A stretch of DNA of 64,000 bases. Origin: Mycolicibacterium austroafricanum (GTDB lineage: Bacteria; Actinomycetota; Actinomycetes; Mycobacteriales; Mycobacteriaceae). The stretch is taken from positions 1-64,000 of the forward strand of contig NZ_CACSIP010000045.1 in assembly GCF_902705885.1 (NCBI RefSeq). The letters are read 5' to 3'. This document shows, one piece after another, positions 50,755-59,247 of this stretch. The notes under the pieces are model-generated. The model did not search any database. It worked only from the letters and a program-made list of their open reading frames with translations, and was not told where the DNA came from. The position numbers and the translations under genes were made by a program. Position 1 is the stretch's first letter; the number at the start of each line of letters is the position of its first letter.

Positions 50755-53682
50755 GTGAGTACCGGGTGCACCGGCTTCGACTTCTTCGAGCAGAGCGAAC
50801 TGCCTGCGCCGCGGGTGAGCGAGACGCAGGCGCAGCAGATCCTGTCCACTCACTACGGCCTCACCGCCCGCGTCGTGTCGCTGGGCAGCCAGCAGGACAG
50901 GAACTTCGTGGTCACCGGCGACGACGGAACCGGTCTCGGCGTGCTCAAAGTAGCCAACACCGCATTCACTCCGGTCGAGCTGGCGGCGCAGGACGCGGCG
51001 GCACGGCTGATCGACGAGGCCGAACCGGACCTTCGCGTTGCGGTGCCACTGGACAACAGCGCGGGCGAGAAGTGCACCACCATCACGGGTTTGGCCCCAG
51101 GTCCGACGTACGTGCGGCTGTTGCGTTACCTACCCGGCGGAACGCTGTCGGAGTCGGCACACCTCAGCGCGGCCGCGGTCGCCGGCCTCGGTGACATCGC
51201 CGGCCGGGTCAGCCGAGCGCTCAGGGACTTCACACATCCGGGGCTGGATCGAAAACTGCAGTGGGACTTGCGCTTCGGCATCGAGGTTGTCGACAGGCTG
51301 AGTTCCCACGTCAGTGACCCCGTCCTGCGCTCACGACTCGAGTCCGTCGCCCGCGACGCGTGGTCACGAATCTCACCGCTGGATGCTGCACTCCCCCGTC
51401 AGGCGGCGCACATCGATCTGACCGACGCCAATGTCGTGGTGACACCCGGCGCCGGTGGGGTTCGCCCCGACGGGGTGATCGACTTCGGCGACCTGTCCCA
51501 TACCTGGGCGGTGTCCGAGCTCGCGATCACCGCATCCTCGGTGCTGGGACATGCCGGCGCCCAGCCGTCCTCGGTGCTGCCGGCGATCCGGGCCTTCCAC
51601 GCCGTCCGGCCGCTGTCGGAGTCGGAGGCACAGGCCCTGTGGCCACTGCTGGTGCTGCGCACGGCCGTGTTGATCGTCAGCGGCGCCCAGCAGGCCGCTC
51701 TGGATCCGGACAACGACTACCTCACCGAGCAGTCCGACGCCGAGCGGCAGATGTTCGACCTGGCCGCATCGGTGCCGCTGGATGTGATGAGCGCGGTGGT
51801 CATGGCCGCCCTGGGTCTGGCCGGCACCCCGGCCCCGGTGACGGCGCAGGTGCCGCTCGTCGCGGTGGATCCGGCCGCGGTGGCGACCCTCGATCTGTCG
51901 ACCACCTCGGAGCTCTACGACGGCGCATTCGACGCCGGACTGCCCGGTGACGTGGCCTCCGAGGCGGCTGCCGCCGCGTTGCAGCGCGGCGCCGCGCTTG
52001 TCGTGACCCGGTTCGCGGAGGCGCGGATCGGCCAGGCGCCGCTGTTGAGCCAGGACTCCCCTGTCGCCACCGGGATCAGCGTGTGGCCGGCGACCGACAT
52101 CGACGTCGCCGCCCCGTGGGACGGGCTGGCCACCGAAGACGGCCCGGGTCGGGTCACGTTGCGCGGCAACGATCTCGCGCTGACCGTGACCGGAGTGCGC
52201 GATGCCGCCCACGGTGCGGTGCAGGCCGGACAGCGGCTCGCGCGGGCGGACGCACATCAGCGTGTCGAGGTGAGCGTGCGCACCGCGCAGGCACCCGTGC
52301 CTCCGCCGTTCACCCGGACCGACCTGGCCCCGGGATGGCTGGCGTTCGCCCGCGATCCGCGCCCGCTGCTCGGGTTGGCGCCCCAGCACACCGGCAGGCC
52401 GCCGACTGATCTGCTGTCTCGCCGGGACGCGAGTTTCGCCTCCGTGCAGGAGTTCTACTACCGCACACCGCCGCAGATCGAGCGCGGCCGCCGCCATTTC
52501 CTGATGTCGACCGCGGCCCGCAGCTACCTCGACATGGTCAACAACGTCACCGTGCTGGGCCACGCACATCCGCGGGTGGCCGACACCGCATCGCGCCAGC
52601 TACGCCGGCTCAACACGAACTCTCGATTCAACTACGAGGCCGTGGTGGAGTTCAGCGAGCGGTTGGCCGCCCTGCTGCCGGACCCGCTGGACACGGTGTT
52701 CCTGGTCAACTCCGGTTCGGAGGCCAGCGATCTGGCGATCCGACTGGCGACCGCGGCCACCGCGCGACGCGACGTGATCGCCGTCCGCGAGGCCTATCAC
52801 GGGTGGACCTACGGCACCGACGCCGTGTCGACGTCGACCTCTGACAACCCCAATGCGCTTGCCACCCGGCCAGATTGGGTCCACACAGTGGAGTCCCCGA
52901 ACAGCTTCCGCGGCAAGTACCGGGGGCCCGAGGTGTTCCGCTACGCCGAGGATGCGGTCGCCCAGATCGACGAGATGAGCGCGGCGGGTCGCGCTCCTGC
53001 GGCGTTCATCTGCGAAAGCGTCTACGGCAACGCCGGAGGCATGGCGCTGCCGTCCGGCTATCTGCACCAGGTGTACGCAGCGGTGCGCGCCCAGGGCGGC
53101 CTGGCGATCTCTGACGAGGTGCAGGTGGGTTACGGACGGCTGGGTCACTGGTTCTGGGGCTTCGAGCAACAGCAGGCGGTGCCCGACATCGTGTCGATCG
53201 CCAAGTCGGTGGGCAACGGCTATCCGCTGGGCGCGGTGATCACCAGCCGGGAGGTTGCCGAGAGGTTCTCGTCGCAGGGCTACTTCTTCTCCTCCACCGG
53301 AGGCAGTCCGCTGTCGTGTGCGATCGGCATGACGGTGCTCGACGTGCTGCGCGACGAGGGGCTGCAGCAGAACGCCGTCCACGTCGGCGGGCATCTCAAG
53401 GCTCGGCTGGAGGCGTTGCGCGACAGGCACCCGATCATCGGCACGGTTCACGGTTTCGGCCTGTACCTGGGGGTGGAGATGGTCCGCGACACGGCAACGC
53501 TGGAGCCGGCACCCGAGGAGACCGCGGCCATCTGCGATCGCATGCTCGAGCTCGGGGTGATCATCCAACCCACCGGTGACCACATGAACATCCTGAAGAC
53601 CAAGCCTCCCTTGTGCATCGACAACGCCGCCGCCGACTTCTACGTCGACACCCTGGACCGGGTACTCACCGAGGGCTGGTGA
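50755..53682 (+). CDS. Fusion: APH-type kinase, degenerate M23-like middle, class III aminotransferase
   Basis: A 975-residue multidomain protein. The N-terminal aminoglycoside-phosphotransferase-type domain (about 25-340) has kinase residues HIDLTDANVVV and VIDFGDLSHTW. The middle part (about 385-540) has an AP-DG turn (DVAAPWDGLATEDG) recalling M23/lysostaphin-type domains but no HxxxD or HxH zinc ligands. The C-terminal class III aminotransferase (about 555-975) has NSGSEASDLAIRLA, SDEVQVGYGRLG and the PLP lysine near 817 (SIAKSVGNGYPLG). Related fusions resemble ethanolamine-phosphate phospho-lyase. GTG 50755 has AGGGGA upstream; a longer frame runs into a repeat. Likely role: phosphorylation of an amino alcohol, then PLP-dependent elimination or transamination. 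Confidence 0.88.
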   Translation: MSTGCTGFDFFEQSELPAPRVSETQAQQILSTHYGLTARVVSLGSQQDRNFVVTGDDGTGLGVLKVANTAFTPVELAAQDAAARLIDEAEPDLRVAVPLDNSAGEKCTTITGLAPGPTYVRLLRYLPGGTLSESAHLSAAAVAGLGDIAGRVSRALRDFTHPGLDRKLQWDLRFGIEVVDRLSSHVSDPVLRSRLESVARDAWSRISPLDAALPRQAAHIDLTDANVVVTPGAGGVRPDGVIDFGDLSHTWAVSELAITASSVLGHAGAQPSSVLPAIRAFHAVRPLSESEAQALWPLLVLRTAVLIVSGAQQAALDPDNDYLTEQSDAERQMFDLAASVPLDVMSAVVMAALGLAGTPAPVTAQVPLVAVDPAAVATLDLSTTSELYDGAFDAGLPGDVASEAAAAALQRGAALVVTRFAEARIGQAPLLSQDSPVATGISVWPATDIDVAAPWDGLATEDGPGRVTLRGNDLALTVTGVRDAAHGAVQAGQRLARADAHQRVEVSVRTAQAPVPPPFTRTDLAPGWLAFARDPRPLLGLAPQHTGRPPTDLLSRRDASFASVQEFYYRTPPQIERGRRHFLMSTAARSYLDMVNNVTVLGHAHPRVADTASRQLRRLNTNSRFNYEAVVEFSERLAALLPDPLDTVFLVNSGSEASDLAIRLATAATARRDVIAVREAYHGWTYGTDAVSTSTSDNPNALATRPDWVHTVESPNSFRGKYRGPEVFRYAEDAVAQIDEMSAAGRAPAAFICESVYGNAGGMALPSGYLHQVYAAVRAQGGLAISDEVQVGYGRLGHWFWGFEQQQAVPDIVSIAKSVGNGYPLGAVITSREVAERFSSQGYFFSSTGGSPLSCAIGMTVLDVLRDEGLQQNAVHVGGHLKARLEALRDRHPIIGTVHGFGLYLGVEMVRDTATLEPAPEETAAICDRMLELGVIIQPTGDHMNILKTKPPLCIDNAAADFYVDTLDRVLTEGW

Positions 53683-53689
53683 ACGCGCA

Positions 53690-54619
53690 TCAGGCCAGCA
53701 GCGGCACGGCGTCGAGGCGTTCATCGGTGAGAATCTCGAACATGACACGCCGGCTCACCAGCTCGTCCCGTCCGAATGCCTTGCCGGCCAATTGGATTCG
53801 ACACCTCGCGACGGCCGAGTTGTAGCAGTACTTCGTGCCACCATGGGTATCGGAGTAGCTCAGGCCGATCACGTCGGCGGGTTCGGTGCTGATCTCCCCC
53901 TCGATCATCCGCTCCCCCACCCGAGCCCCGAACGTCCACGTGAACGGTGCATATCGTCCGTGGCTCTGCAGGCTACCGATCAGCGTGCGCACCGCGAACT
54001 CCACACCGGCGTGCCGGAGCACGAACAGCGTCACCCCTGGCAGCAACACCGATGCGACGCCGGCGCGGGCGGTCACGATCTCCAACGTCGAATCGGGCGC
54101 GTCGTCAAAACCGCACACCTGACCGAATGCGTACGCAGGGGTGTGGCGGGTGCCCCAGTTGTGGTTGACGCTGCCGGTCCAGGCGTCGAGGTCCACCGCC
54201 AGGCCCGCCGCCTCGAGATGGCCGTCGAATCGGGCCAGCGGGTGCCGGACCAGCGTCTTGGCGGCCGGGAAGCGACGCTGGTACCCACCCTCGGTGAGCA
54301 GTCGCACAGGATCCTGACCGCCCGGGGTGATCGTGATGTCCCAGCGCGCGTCGGGCACCGTGCCGCAGGCGGCGCTGTCGTCGAGGCTGGTGGTGGCGAT
54401 CTGCGCCGTCCAGTCCTGATACCCGAAGTCGGACGACTCGACCGGATAAGACCGCTTGAGGGCGCGATGCCCCGACGGGTCGAACACCATCACCCACACG
54501 TCGGCACTTCCATCCCCGGCCTCGGGCAACAGCAGGGTCTCCCGCAGCCACACCGCTCGGGCCGCGTCCGGGGCGTTGGCGCGGATGAATCGACTCTCGT
54601 AATAGGGGGCCTTCGCCAT
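53690..54619 (-). CDS. Conserved hypothetical protein (lipocalin/CrtC-like pattern)
   Basis: A 309-residue protein I do not firmly recognise. It is beta-rich with aromatic/Gly blocks (WTGSVNHNWGTRHT, WTFGARVGERMIEGEIS, GLSYSDTHGGTKYC). These resemble the HxWG...W pattern of CrtC/AttH hydroxyneurosporene-synthase-like lipocalins. No signal peptide or membrane segment is seen. ATG 54619 (MAKAPYYESRF) is preferred to a start seven codons upstream. It converges on the kinase-aminotransferase gene with a 7-base gap and diverges from the cyclase gene with 31 bases between. Confidence 0.6.
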   Translation of the reverse strand: MAKAPYYESRFIRANAPDAARAVWLRETLLLPEAGDGSADVWVMVFDPSGHRALKRSYPVESSDFGYQDWTAQIATTSLDDSAACGTVPDARWDITITPGGQDPVRLLTEGGYQRRFPAAKTLVRHPLARFDGHLEAAGLAVDLDAWTGSVNHNWGTRHTPAYAFGQVCGFDDAPDSTLEIVTARAGVASVLLPGVTLFVLRHAGVEFAVRTLIGSLQSHGRYAPFTWTFGARVGERMIEGEISTEPADVIGLSYSDTHGGTKYCYNSAVARCRIQLAGKAFGRDELVSRRVMFEILTDERLDAVPLLA

Positions 54620-54650
54620 CGTCACGACACCAGCATCCAATACTTGACCC

Positions 54651-55436
54651 GTGAGCGGAGTGGAGATTGCGGCCTACGTACTGGCGACGATCGTCGTCGG
54701 CGAGGCGATCGCGCTGGTGGTGCTGGCGCTGCGCCTGAAGGCAACGCGGGAGGAGGCCGAGGAACTGCGCCGCCGTGTCGACACCCGCAACATGTTGTTC
54801 TCCGGCGGGACCAAGGCCGTCAAGACCGTCTGGCAGACCGCCAACATCCTGCGCAGGGACGGGTTCGGCGCGGCCGTGCGATCCTCGATCGAGGAGCTCG
54901 CGGACTGGGCCGAGGTGGAGCGACCCGACCTGGCACGACTGGCGCCCAACGGCAAGCTGGCCATCATGTTCTCCGACATCGAGGAGTCCACAGCGCTCAA
55001 CGAACGCATCGGTGATCGGGCCTGGGTCAGGTTGATCGGCAAGCACGACAAGGCGGTTCGCCGACTCGTCGACAAACACCACGGTTACGTCGTGAAGAGC
55101 CAGGGTGACGGATTCATGATCGCCTTCGCTCAGCCGGAGCAGGCGGTCCGCTGCGGACTCGATATTCAGAGCTCGCTGCAGAAGCGGCCTAACGGCATTC
55201 GGGTACGGATCGGCATCCATGTCGGAAAATCGATGCTTCGTGGCGATGACGTGTTCGGGCGCAATGTCGCGATGGCCGCGCGGGTCGCCGGGCAGGCGGA
55301 CGGCGGCGAGATCCTGGTGAGCGAGGCAGTGCGCGAAGCCGTCTCGCAGTGCGACGACATCGCTGTCGACGACGGCCGCGAAGCGGAGCTCAAAGGTTTC
55401 ACCGGTTCGCACACGCTGTATGCGGTGACGTCCTAG
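54651..55436 (+). CDS. Class III adenylate/guanylate cyclase, membrane-anchored
   Basis: A 261-residue cyclase. One N-terminal transmembrane helix (about 5-28), a short coiled linker (30-45), then a single class III catalytic domain (about 100-260). Metal aspartates Asp109 (MFSDIEEST) and Asp153 (SQGDGF), the base-specifying Lys149 (VVKS), Asn205 and Arg211 (GRNVAMAARV) are all present. An active, probably adenylate, homodimer is therefore expected. Start GTG 54651. The absence of HAMP or other sensor domains makes it a minimal membrane cyclase. Confidence 0.92.
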   Translation: MSGVEIAAYVLATIVVGEAIALVVLALRLKATREEAEELRRRVDTRNMLFSGGTKAVKTVWQTANILRRDGFGAAVRSSIEELADWAEVERPDLARLAPNGKLAIMFSDIEESTALNERIGDRAWVRLIGKHDKAVRRLVDKHHGYVVKSQGDGFMIAFAQPEQAVRCGLDIQSSLQKRPNGIRVRIGIHVGKSMLRGDDVFGRNVAMAARVAGQADGGEILVSEAVREAVSQCDDIAVDDGREAELKGFTGSHTLYAVTS

Positions 55437-55534
55437 TCCAGTACTACTCCCGATCACCGCGACGGCGACGATGCCCACTACGCGCAGCTGGGCGAATCGG
55501 CGACAGGTAACGCCCCCTTCCCCCCAACGAACAA

Positions 55535-55711
55535 CTAACCGGACTCGGCTTCGACCTCGGCGAGGCGCTTGTGCAGACGTGCACGGATGTCGTCGGGGGT
55601 GTAGGAGTTGCGGCGCCGTTGGTCACGTGCGACGAGCACACCGCCGGCCACGACGCCGGCGACACCGGCGAGCCCGACCCACTTCCAGATTCCACGCATA
55701 CCCCGAGCCAT
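55535..55711 (-). CDS. Small single-pass membrane protein (58 aa)
   Basis: A short reading frame, 58 residues, beginning MARGMRGIWKWVGLAG. It has one hydrophobic segment (about 9-27, glycine/alanine/valine-rich), a basic stop-transfer DQRRR, then a soluble tail with SYTPDDIRARLHKRLAEVEAESG-like charge pattern. Supports: coherent signal-anchor plus amphipathic helix, usual codon pattern and convergence with the cyclase gene. A second ATG four codons in is possible. Function unknown; similar small proteins with a DDIRARLHKRL tail occur in mycobacteria as far as I recall. Confidence 0.7.
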   Translation of the reverse strand: MARGMRGIWKWVGLAGVAGVVAGGVLVARDQRRRNSYTPDDIRARLHKRLAEVEAESG

Positions 55712-55737
55712 ACCCCGAGTTTGCCTAAGCTTGGCGG

Positions 55738-56430
55738 GTGAATCAAAGCACGGTGTCGTTGCAGCGAGCGCTGGATGAGACCCGTACGGGCGACATCTGG
55801 TTGTTCCGCGGACAGTCCGGCCCCGACCGCGCCATCCAGTCGATGACGAACAGCCCCGTCAACCACGTCGGCATGACGGTCGCGATCGATGACCTGCCCC
55901 CGCTGATCTGGCATGCCGAACTCGGCGACAAGTTGGTCGACATGTGGACGGGCACCAACCATCGCGGAGTGCAGCTCAACGATTTGCGTGAGGCCGTGGA
56001 ACGTTGGATCGGCACCTACGGTCAGCGCTGCTGGTTTCGTCAGCTCACGCCCTACGCGAGTCGTGAGCAGGAGGACCGCATGCTGAAGGTGATGGCGCGG
56101 ATGGACGGCACCCCCTTCCCGACGACTGCGCGGCTGACCGGCCGCTGGATACGAGGCAGACTGCCCACCGCCGCCGACTTCACCAGAGGAATTCCGTTCG
56201 TGCACAACAAAGTCCGCCAATCGGTCGAGCGCCGAAAGGCCGAGAAGTTCAGCGTGGGGCTGCAGACCGCCTACTGTGCCGAAACCGTCGCCATCACCTA
56301 CGAGGAGATGGGTCTGCTGGAGACGGACAAGCACCACAACTGGTTCGACCCGGGTTCGTTCTGGAGTGGCGACACGCTGCCGTTGGCGGCGGGGTACCGA
56401 TTGGGGGCGGAGATCGCCGTCATTCCCTAG
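55738..56430 (+). CDS. Permuted papain-like (YiiX/C92 or NlpC/P60-type) hydrolase
   Basis: A 230-residue protein with the order typical of permuted NlpC/P60 enzymes: His43 (SPVNHVGMTVAI) near the N-terminus and Cys180 (TAYCAETVAITYEEMG) near the C-terminus. A GDIWLFRGQ opening matches the YiiX group. No signal peptide or membrane helix is visible, so it is probably cytoplasmic and acts on lipids or small amide/ester bonds rather than peptidoglycan. Start GTG 55738, 26 bases from the divergent small protein start. Confidence 0.8.
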   Translation: MNQSTVSLQRALDETRTGDIWLFRGQSGPDRAIQSMTNSPVNHVGMTVAIDDLPPLIWHAELGDKLVDMWTGTNHRGVQLNDLREAVERWIGTYGQRCWFRQLTPYASREQEDRMLKVMARMDGTPFPTTARLTGRWIRGRLPTAADFTRGIPFVHNKVRQSVERRKAEKFSVGLQTAYCAETVAITYEEMGLLETDKHHNWFDPGSFWSGDTLPLAAGYRLGAEIAVIP

Positions 56431-56547
56431 CGAGAGCCGGACACACCCGGCGGCGAAACGCCGACCGAGATCGCACGATGCCGGGACAAAAGGTGGTTGG
56501 CTGGTCGGCAGCACGCATATTCGGCACCGCAACGAGGGAGTGCAGGC

Positions 56548-57114
56548 ATGCCGACATCGACCGAGCCAGACCCGGCACCAGCCGCACCCAGGCGCGGCCT
56601 GCTCAGCGCGAAGGCGTCGGCGATCTCGATCGTGGTGGCTTCCTTCGCGACGCTGGCGATCGTCTTCGGGATCATGAATTCGCCGGGGGACGAACCGGCG
56701 CAGATGCAGACTATTCCCGCCGAGCCGAATACTGCATCCAAGTGGGTGGCTGCCCCGCCGGAGCCCACAGCGACCACCGCGCCGCCGGCGCCACCTGCTC
56801 CGCTGACGATGGACGCTCAAGGGTTTGTCGGCTCCGCCGCGCGCTGCGATCAGCAGCAGCAAGCCGTGGCGATCGCGCGCACGAACCGGTCTGCCATGGT
56901 CGTGTGCCAGGGATCTGACGGGGCCTACCAATATCAGGGAATCCGCCTGCACGACGGCGCATCGCTGCGCCTGGACGATGTACGGGTCATCCCGGCCGGG
57001 TTCGAGGCTCGAAACGACGGCACCACCTACCGGTTGTCGCCGACCGAGTTGGTGGTCATCAACGGCGAAGCACTCCAGAGCCGTGACGCGATGGTGGAAT
57101 ACCGCGCGGGCTGA
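56548..57114 (+). CDS. Conserved mycobacterial membrane-anchored hypothetical protein
   Basis: A 188-residue protein: short N-terminal tail, one membrane helix (about 25-45, ISIVVASFATLAIVFGIM), a proline/threonine-rich linker (about 60-85) and an extracytoplasmic domain with a Cys pair (AARCDQQ and MVVCQGSDG). The domain reads like a small serine-threonine-kinase-sensor-type or secreted antigen domain, but I do not recognise it. ATG 56548 follows GAGGGAG; upstream in-frame residues lack support. Converges with the next gene 5 bases away. Confidence 0.75.
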   Translation: MPTSTEPDPAPAAPRRGLLSAKASAISIVVASFATLAIVFGIMNSPGDEPAQMQTIPAEPNTASKWVAAPPEPTATTAPPAPPAPLTMDAQGFVGSAARCDQQQQAVAIARTNRSAMVVCQGSDGAYQYQGIRLHDGASLRLDDVRVIPAGFEARNDGTTYRLSPTELVVINGEALQSRDAMVEYRAG

Positions 57115-57119
57115 ATCGC

Positions 57120-57524
57120 CTACAGCGCAGCGGAATAGGGTCCCAGCAGTTGGCAGTCGGGGGCTGGGGGCTGGCCAATCCAGGCGCCGCACCCGCGGCC
57201 GGTCGCGACGTAGGTCGCGCCTGCCACGAAGGGCTCGAAGAACACCTGAGCCCTGCCCGTGCCGTCGCTCGGGTGGCAGCGTTTGACCGCGTCCCCCTGC
57301 ATCTGCAGACAAGCCACGCTTGTCGCGGGGGTGGCCGGCGGACCGCACTGATCCGGTTCCAACGTCGCGGTGACCGCGCTGCCGCCGGCGACCTGGACCA
57401 CCTGTGGCGACGTCAGGGTGAACGTGCACGGCGGCGGCGGACCGGCAACGGCGGGCGTCGCGCCCGATACGCAGGCGAACGCCGCGGCGACGGCAATCGA
57501 AAGGGTGAAAGCGGGCCGAGTCAT
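57120..57524 (-). CDS. Small secreted cysteine-containing protein
   Basis: A 134-residue exported protein: signal peptide MTRPAFTLSIAVAAAFACVSG... with predicted cleavage after AVA (about residue 29). A mature domain with six cysteines (PPCTFTL, DQCGPP, VACLQ, RCHPSD, GCGAW, DCQLL) follows, suggesting disulfides. The ATG 57524 is preferred; the long upstream frame has no signal and is unsupported. Mycobacterial secreted proteins of this type have no assigned role. Confidence 0.75.
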   Translation of the reverse strand: MTRPAFTLSIAVAAAFACVSGATPAVAGPPPPCTFTLTSPQVVQVAGGSAVTATLEPDQCGPPATPATSVACLQMQGDAVKRCHPSDGTGRAQVFFEPFVAGATYVATGRGCGAWIGQPPAPDCQLLGPYSAAL

Positions 57525-57635
57525 ACCCGATGATAAGTCCGCCCCGGGTCCTCCGGAGCGAATAACCGAGGCACTCCGGGACTCGACACCGGTGGAATAC
57601 CCGGAATGCGCCCGACCTCGCGGTAACCTCTGCCG

Positions 57636-57989
57636 GTGCCGTCCCGCAGCCCGACCCGCGCGGTCAGGTACGCGCGTCGCCGCAAGCGGCGGATGGCCCT
57701 CAAAGAACATGACCTCACCGATTCCCAGTGGACCGCACTCAAGTCGGCCTGGGGAGGGTGCGCGTATTGCGGGGCGAGCGGGACACCGCTGCAGAAGGAC
57801 TGCGTGCTTCCGATCTCCCGCGGCGGGCGCTATGCCCTCGACAACGTGGTGCCCAGCTGCCGTTCGTGCAACACCAGCAAGTGCAATTCCGAGGTGACGA
57901 GCTGGATGCGGCGAAAGAAGCTCAACGAACGCGATTTCCTGGTCCGTCAGGCCGAGATCAACCGGACTCTCGCAGCAGCTCCCGACTGA
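57636..57989 (+). CDS. HNH-endonuclease-like protein with altered motif
   Basis: A 117-residue protein with a zinc-ribbon type HNH region: Cys42-x2-Cys45 (CAYC) and Cys75-x2-Cys78 (CRSC), then NTSK. The expected first His of HNH is Cys56 (KDCVLPISRGG), and the central Asn is Asn70 (LDNVVPSC). The zinc fold is intact but the metal site may not be. The N-terminus is very basic (RYARRRKRRMALKEH). Start GTG 57636, or a later ATG at residue 20. Either a divergent nuclease or a DNA-binding protein. Confidence 0.78.
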   Translation: MPSRSPTRAVRYARRRKRRMALKEHDLTDSQWTALKSAWGGCAYCGASGTPLQKDCVLPISRGGRYALDNVVPSCRSCNTSKCNSEVTSWMRRKKLNERDFLVRQAEINRTLAAAPD

Positions 57990-58023
57990 GCTCCCATCGC
58001 GGCCGGCGGGGTACGGTTCCCGC

Positions 58024-58521
58024 GTGCCACTGCGCTACGTCGATCCGCACAAGAAGCGGGGCCGCCGCTACCAGGCGGGAGTCCGCTTCGGGCGCTCGCG
58101 GATAGGGCAGTTCGTCGCGCGGCATGTCGCCCGGCGCACCGACCCGTACTTGTTCCGTCTAACCGGGGGACGGGTCAACATGGGCCCGATCGTCAACGCG
58201 CCGCTGACGTCCATCGGCGCGAAGTCGGGTCAGCCACGCACCGTGCAACTCACCTACTTTCACGATGACTGCGACGTCATCCTGCTCGCCTCGAACTACG
58301 GGGGCAGCAAGAACCCGCAGTGGTATCACAACCTGAAAGCAAACCCGGACTGCGAGTTCGGCGGGGAGAAGTTCACCGCTGCTCAGGTGACCGACCCCGA
58401 TGACTGCGCCAGGCTCTACGAACTGGCCGAGCGGGTGTATGCCGGATACTCCGACTACCGGGAGCAGACCGCGCCGGCCGGTCGGCAGATCCCCATCTTC
58501 CGGCTGACGCCACGCCCGTAG
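58024..58521 (+). CDS. Deazaflavin (F420)-dependent nitroreductase family protein (Ddn-like)
   Basis: A 165-residue split-barrel reductase of the actinobacterial DDN family, which uses cofactor F420. Conserved blocks: LTSIGAKSGQPRTVQLTYF, LASNYGGSKNPQWYHNLKANP and the final YREQTAPAGRQIPIFRLTP. The N-terminal 25 residues are basic and may associate with the membrane, as in Ddn. Start GTG 58024, 34 bases after the previous stop. Family members reduce quinones, nitroimidazoles or other enones. Confidence 0.9.
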   Translation: MPLRYVDPHKKRGRRYQAGVRFGRSRIGQFVARHVARRTDPYLFRLTGGRVNMGPIVNAPLTSIGAKSGQPRTVQLTYFHDDCDVILLASNYGGSKNPQWYHNLKANPDCEFGGEKFTAAQVTDPDDCARLYELAERVYAGYSDYREQTAPAGRQIPIFRLTPRP

Positions 58522-58611
58522 CCACCTCGCGCGCACTCTGTGCCAGAGGGAAGGCCACCATCTCGGCTCAACCGTGTCTAAAGTCTGGGTCAACTGAGAA
58601 GGACTGGGCCC

Positions 58612-59247
58612 ATGACGAGCAGATTCGATGTCGACGGTTTGTTGAAACTGCTGCGCGAGAAGGTCGGCGACTTCCCGTACCCCCACCAACTGGCGGTGCT
58701 GTTGGACAACCCGCTTCGCAGAAAATTGGAACAACCCGCCGCCAGCGTGAACGTCATCAGCCTATCGGGTGACGAGAATGTCCTCGAAATCGGTCCCGGA
58801 CCAGGGTTTTTCAGCGCCGAGATCGCCCGTTGCCTGAAGAGCGGGCACCTCGCTCTCTTTGATATCCAGCCAGAGATGCTCGAGAAAGCCCGACGCAAGC
58901 TGGCCCGCGCCGGACACCACAATGTGAGCTTTCACGCCGGGGAGGCGGGTGCGGACCTCCCCTTCGGCGACGGACACTTCGACGCAGCCTTCATGGCCCA
59001 GGTGATCGGCGAGGTGACAGACAAAGAGGCCTGCCTTCGTTCGCTGGCGCGGGTTCTCAAGCCCGAAGGGGCGCTGGTGTTTCACGAATCCTTCCCCGAT
59101 CCGGACCGGATGAGTGTGTCCGAGCTGCGCGACCTCGCGGAACCACATGGATTCGAACTGATCCAAGCGCACGGCGGCCGGTGGAAGGACATCGTTCGCT
59201 TCCAGAAACCGGCCGACCGCTCCGCGTCAGCCGCTAACGGCGATTGA
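58612..59247 (+). CDS. Class I SAM-dependent methyltransferase
   Basis: A 211-residue methyltransferase. The SAM motif I is VLEIGPGPGFFSAEIA (about 57-72), the acidic motif II is LFDIQPEML (about 83), and the motif near 115 is DLPFGDGHFDAAFMAQVIGEV. It resembles the UbiE/Methyltransf_11 group. The ATG 58612 follows an AAGGA site. Substrate unknown. Overlaps the convergent DUF1801 gene by 14 bases. Confidence 0.9.
   Translation: MTSRFDVDGLLKLLREKVGDFPYPHQLAVLLDNPLRRKLEQPAASVNVISLSGDENVLEIGPGPGFFSAEIARCLKSGHLALFDIQPEMLEKARRKLARAGHHNVSFHAGEAGADLPFGDGHFDAAFMAQVIGEVTDKEACLRSLARVLKPEGALVFHESFPDPDRMSVSELRDLAEPHGFELIQAHGGRWKDIVRFQKPADRSASAANGD

Noticed and set aside
55444..57429. 661-codon open frame on the minus strand
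   Set aside because: It runs antisense through the permuted hydrolase and the membrane-anchored protein, both with recognisable features; no domain is seen in it.
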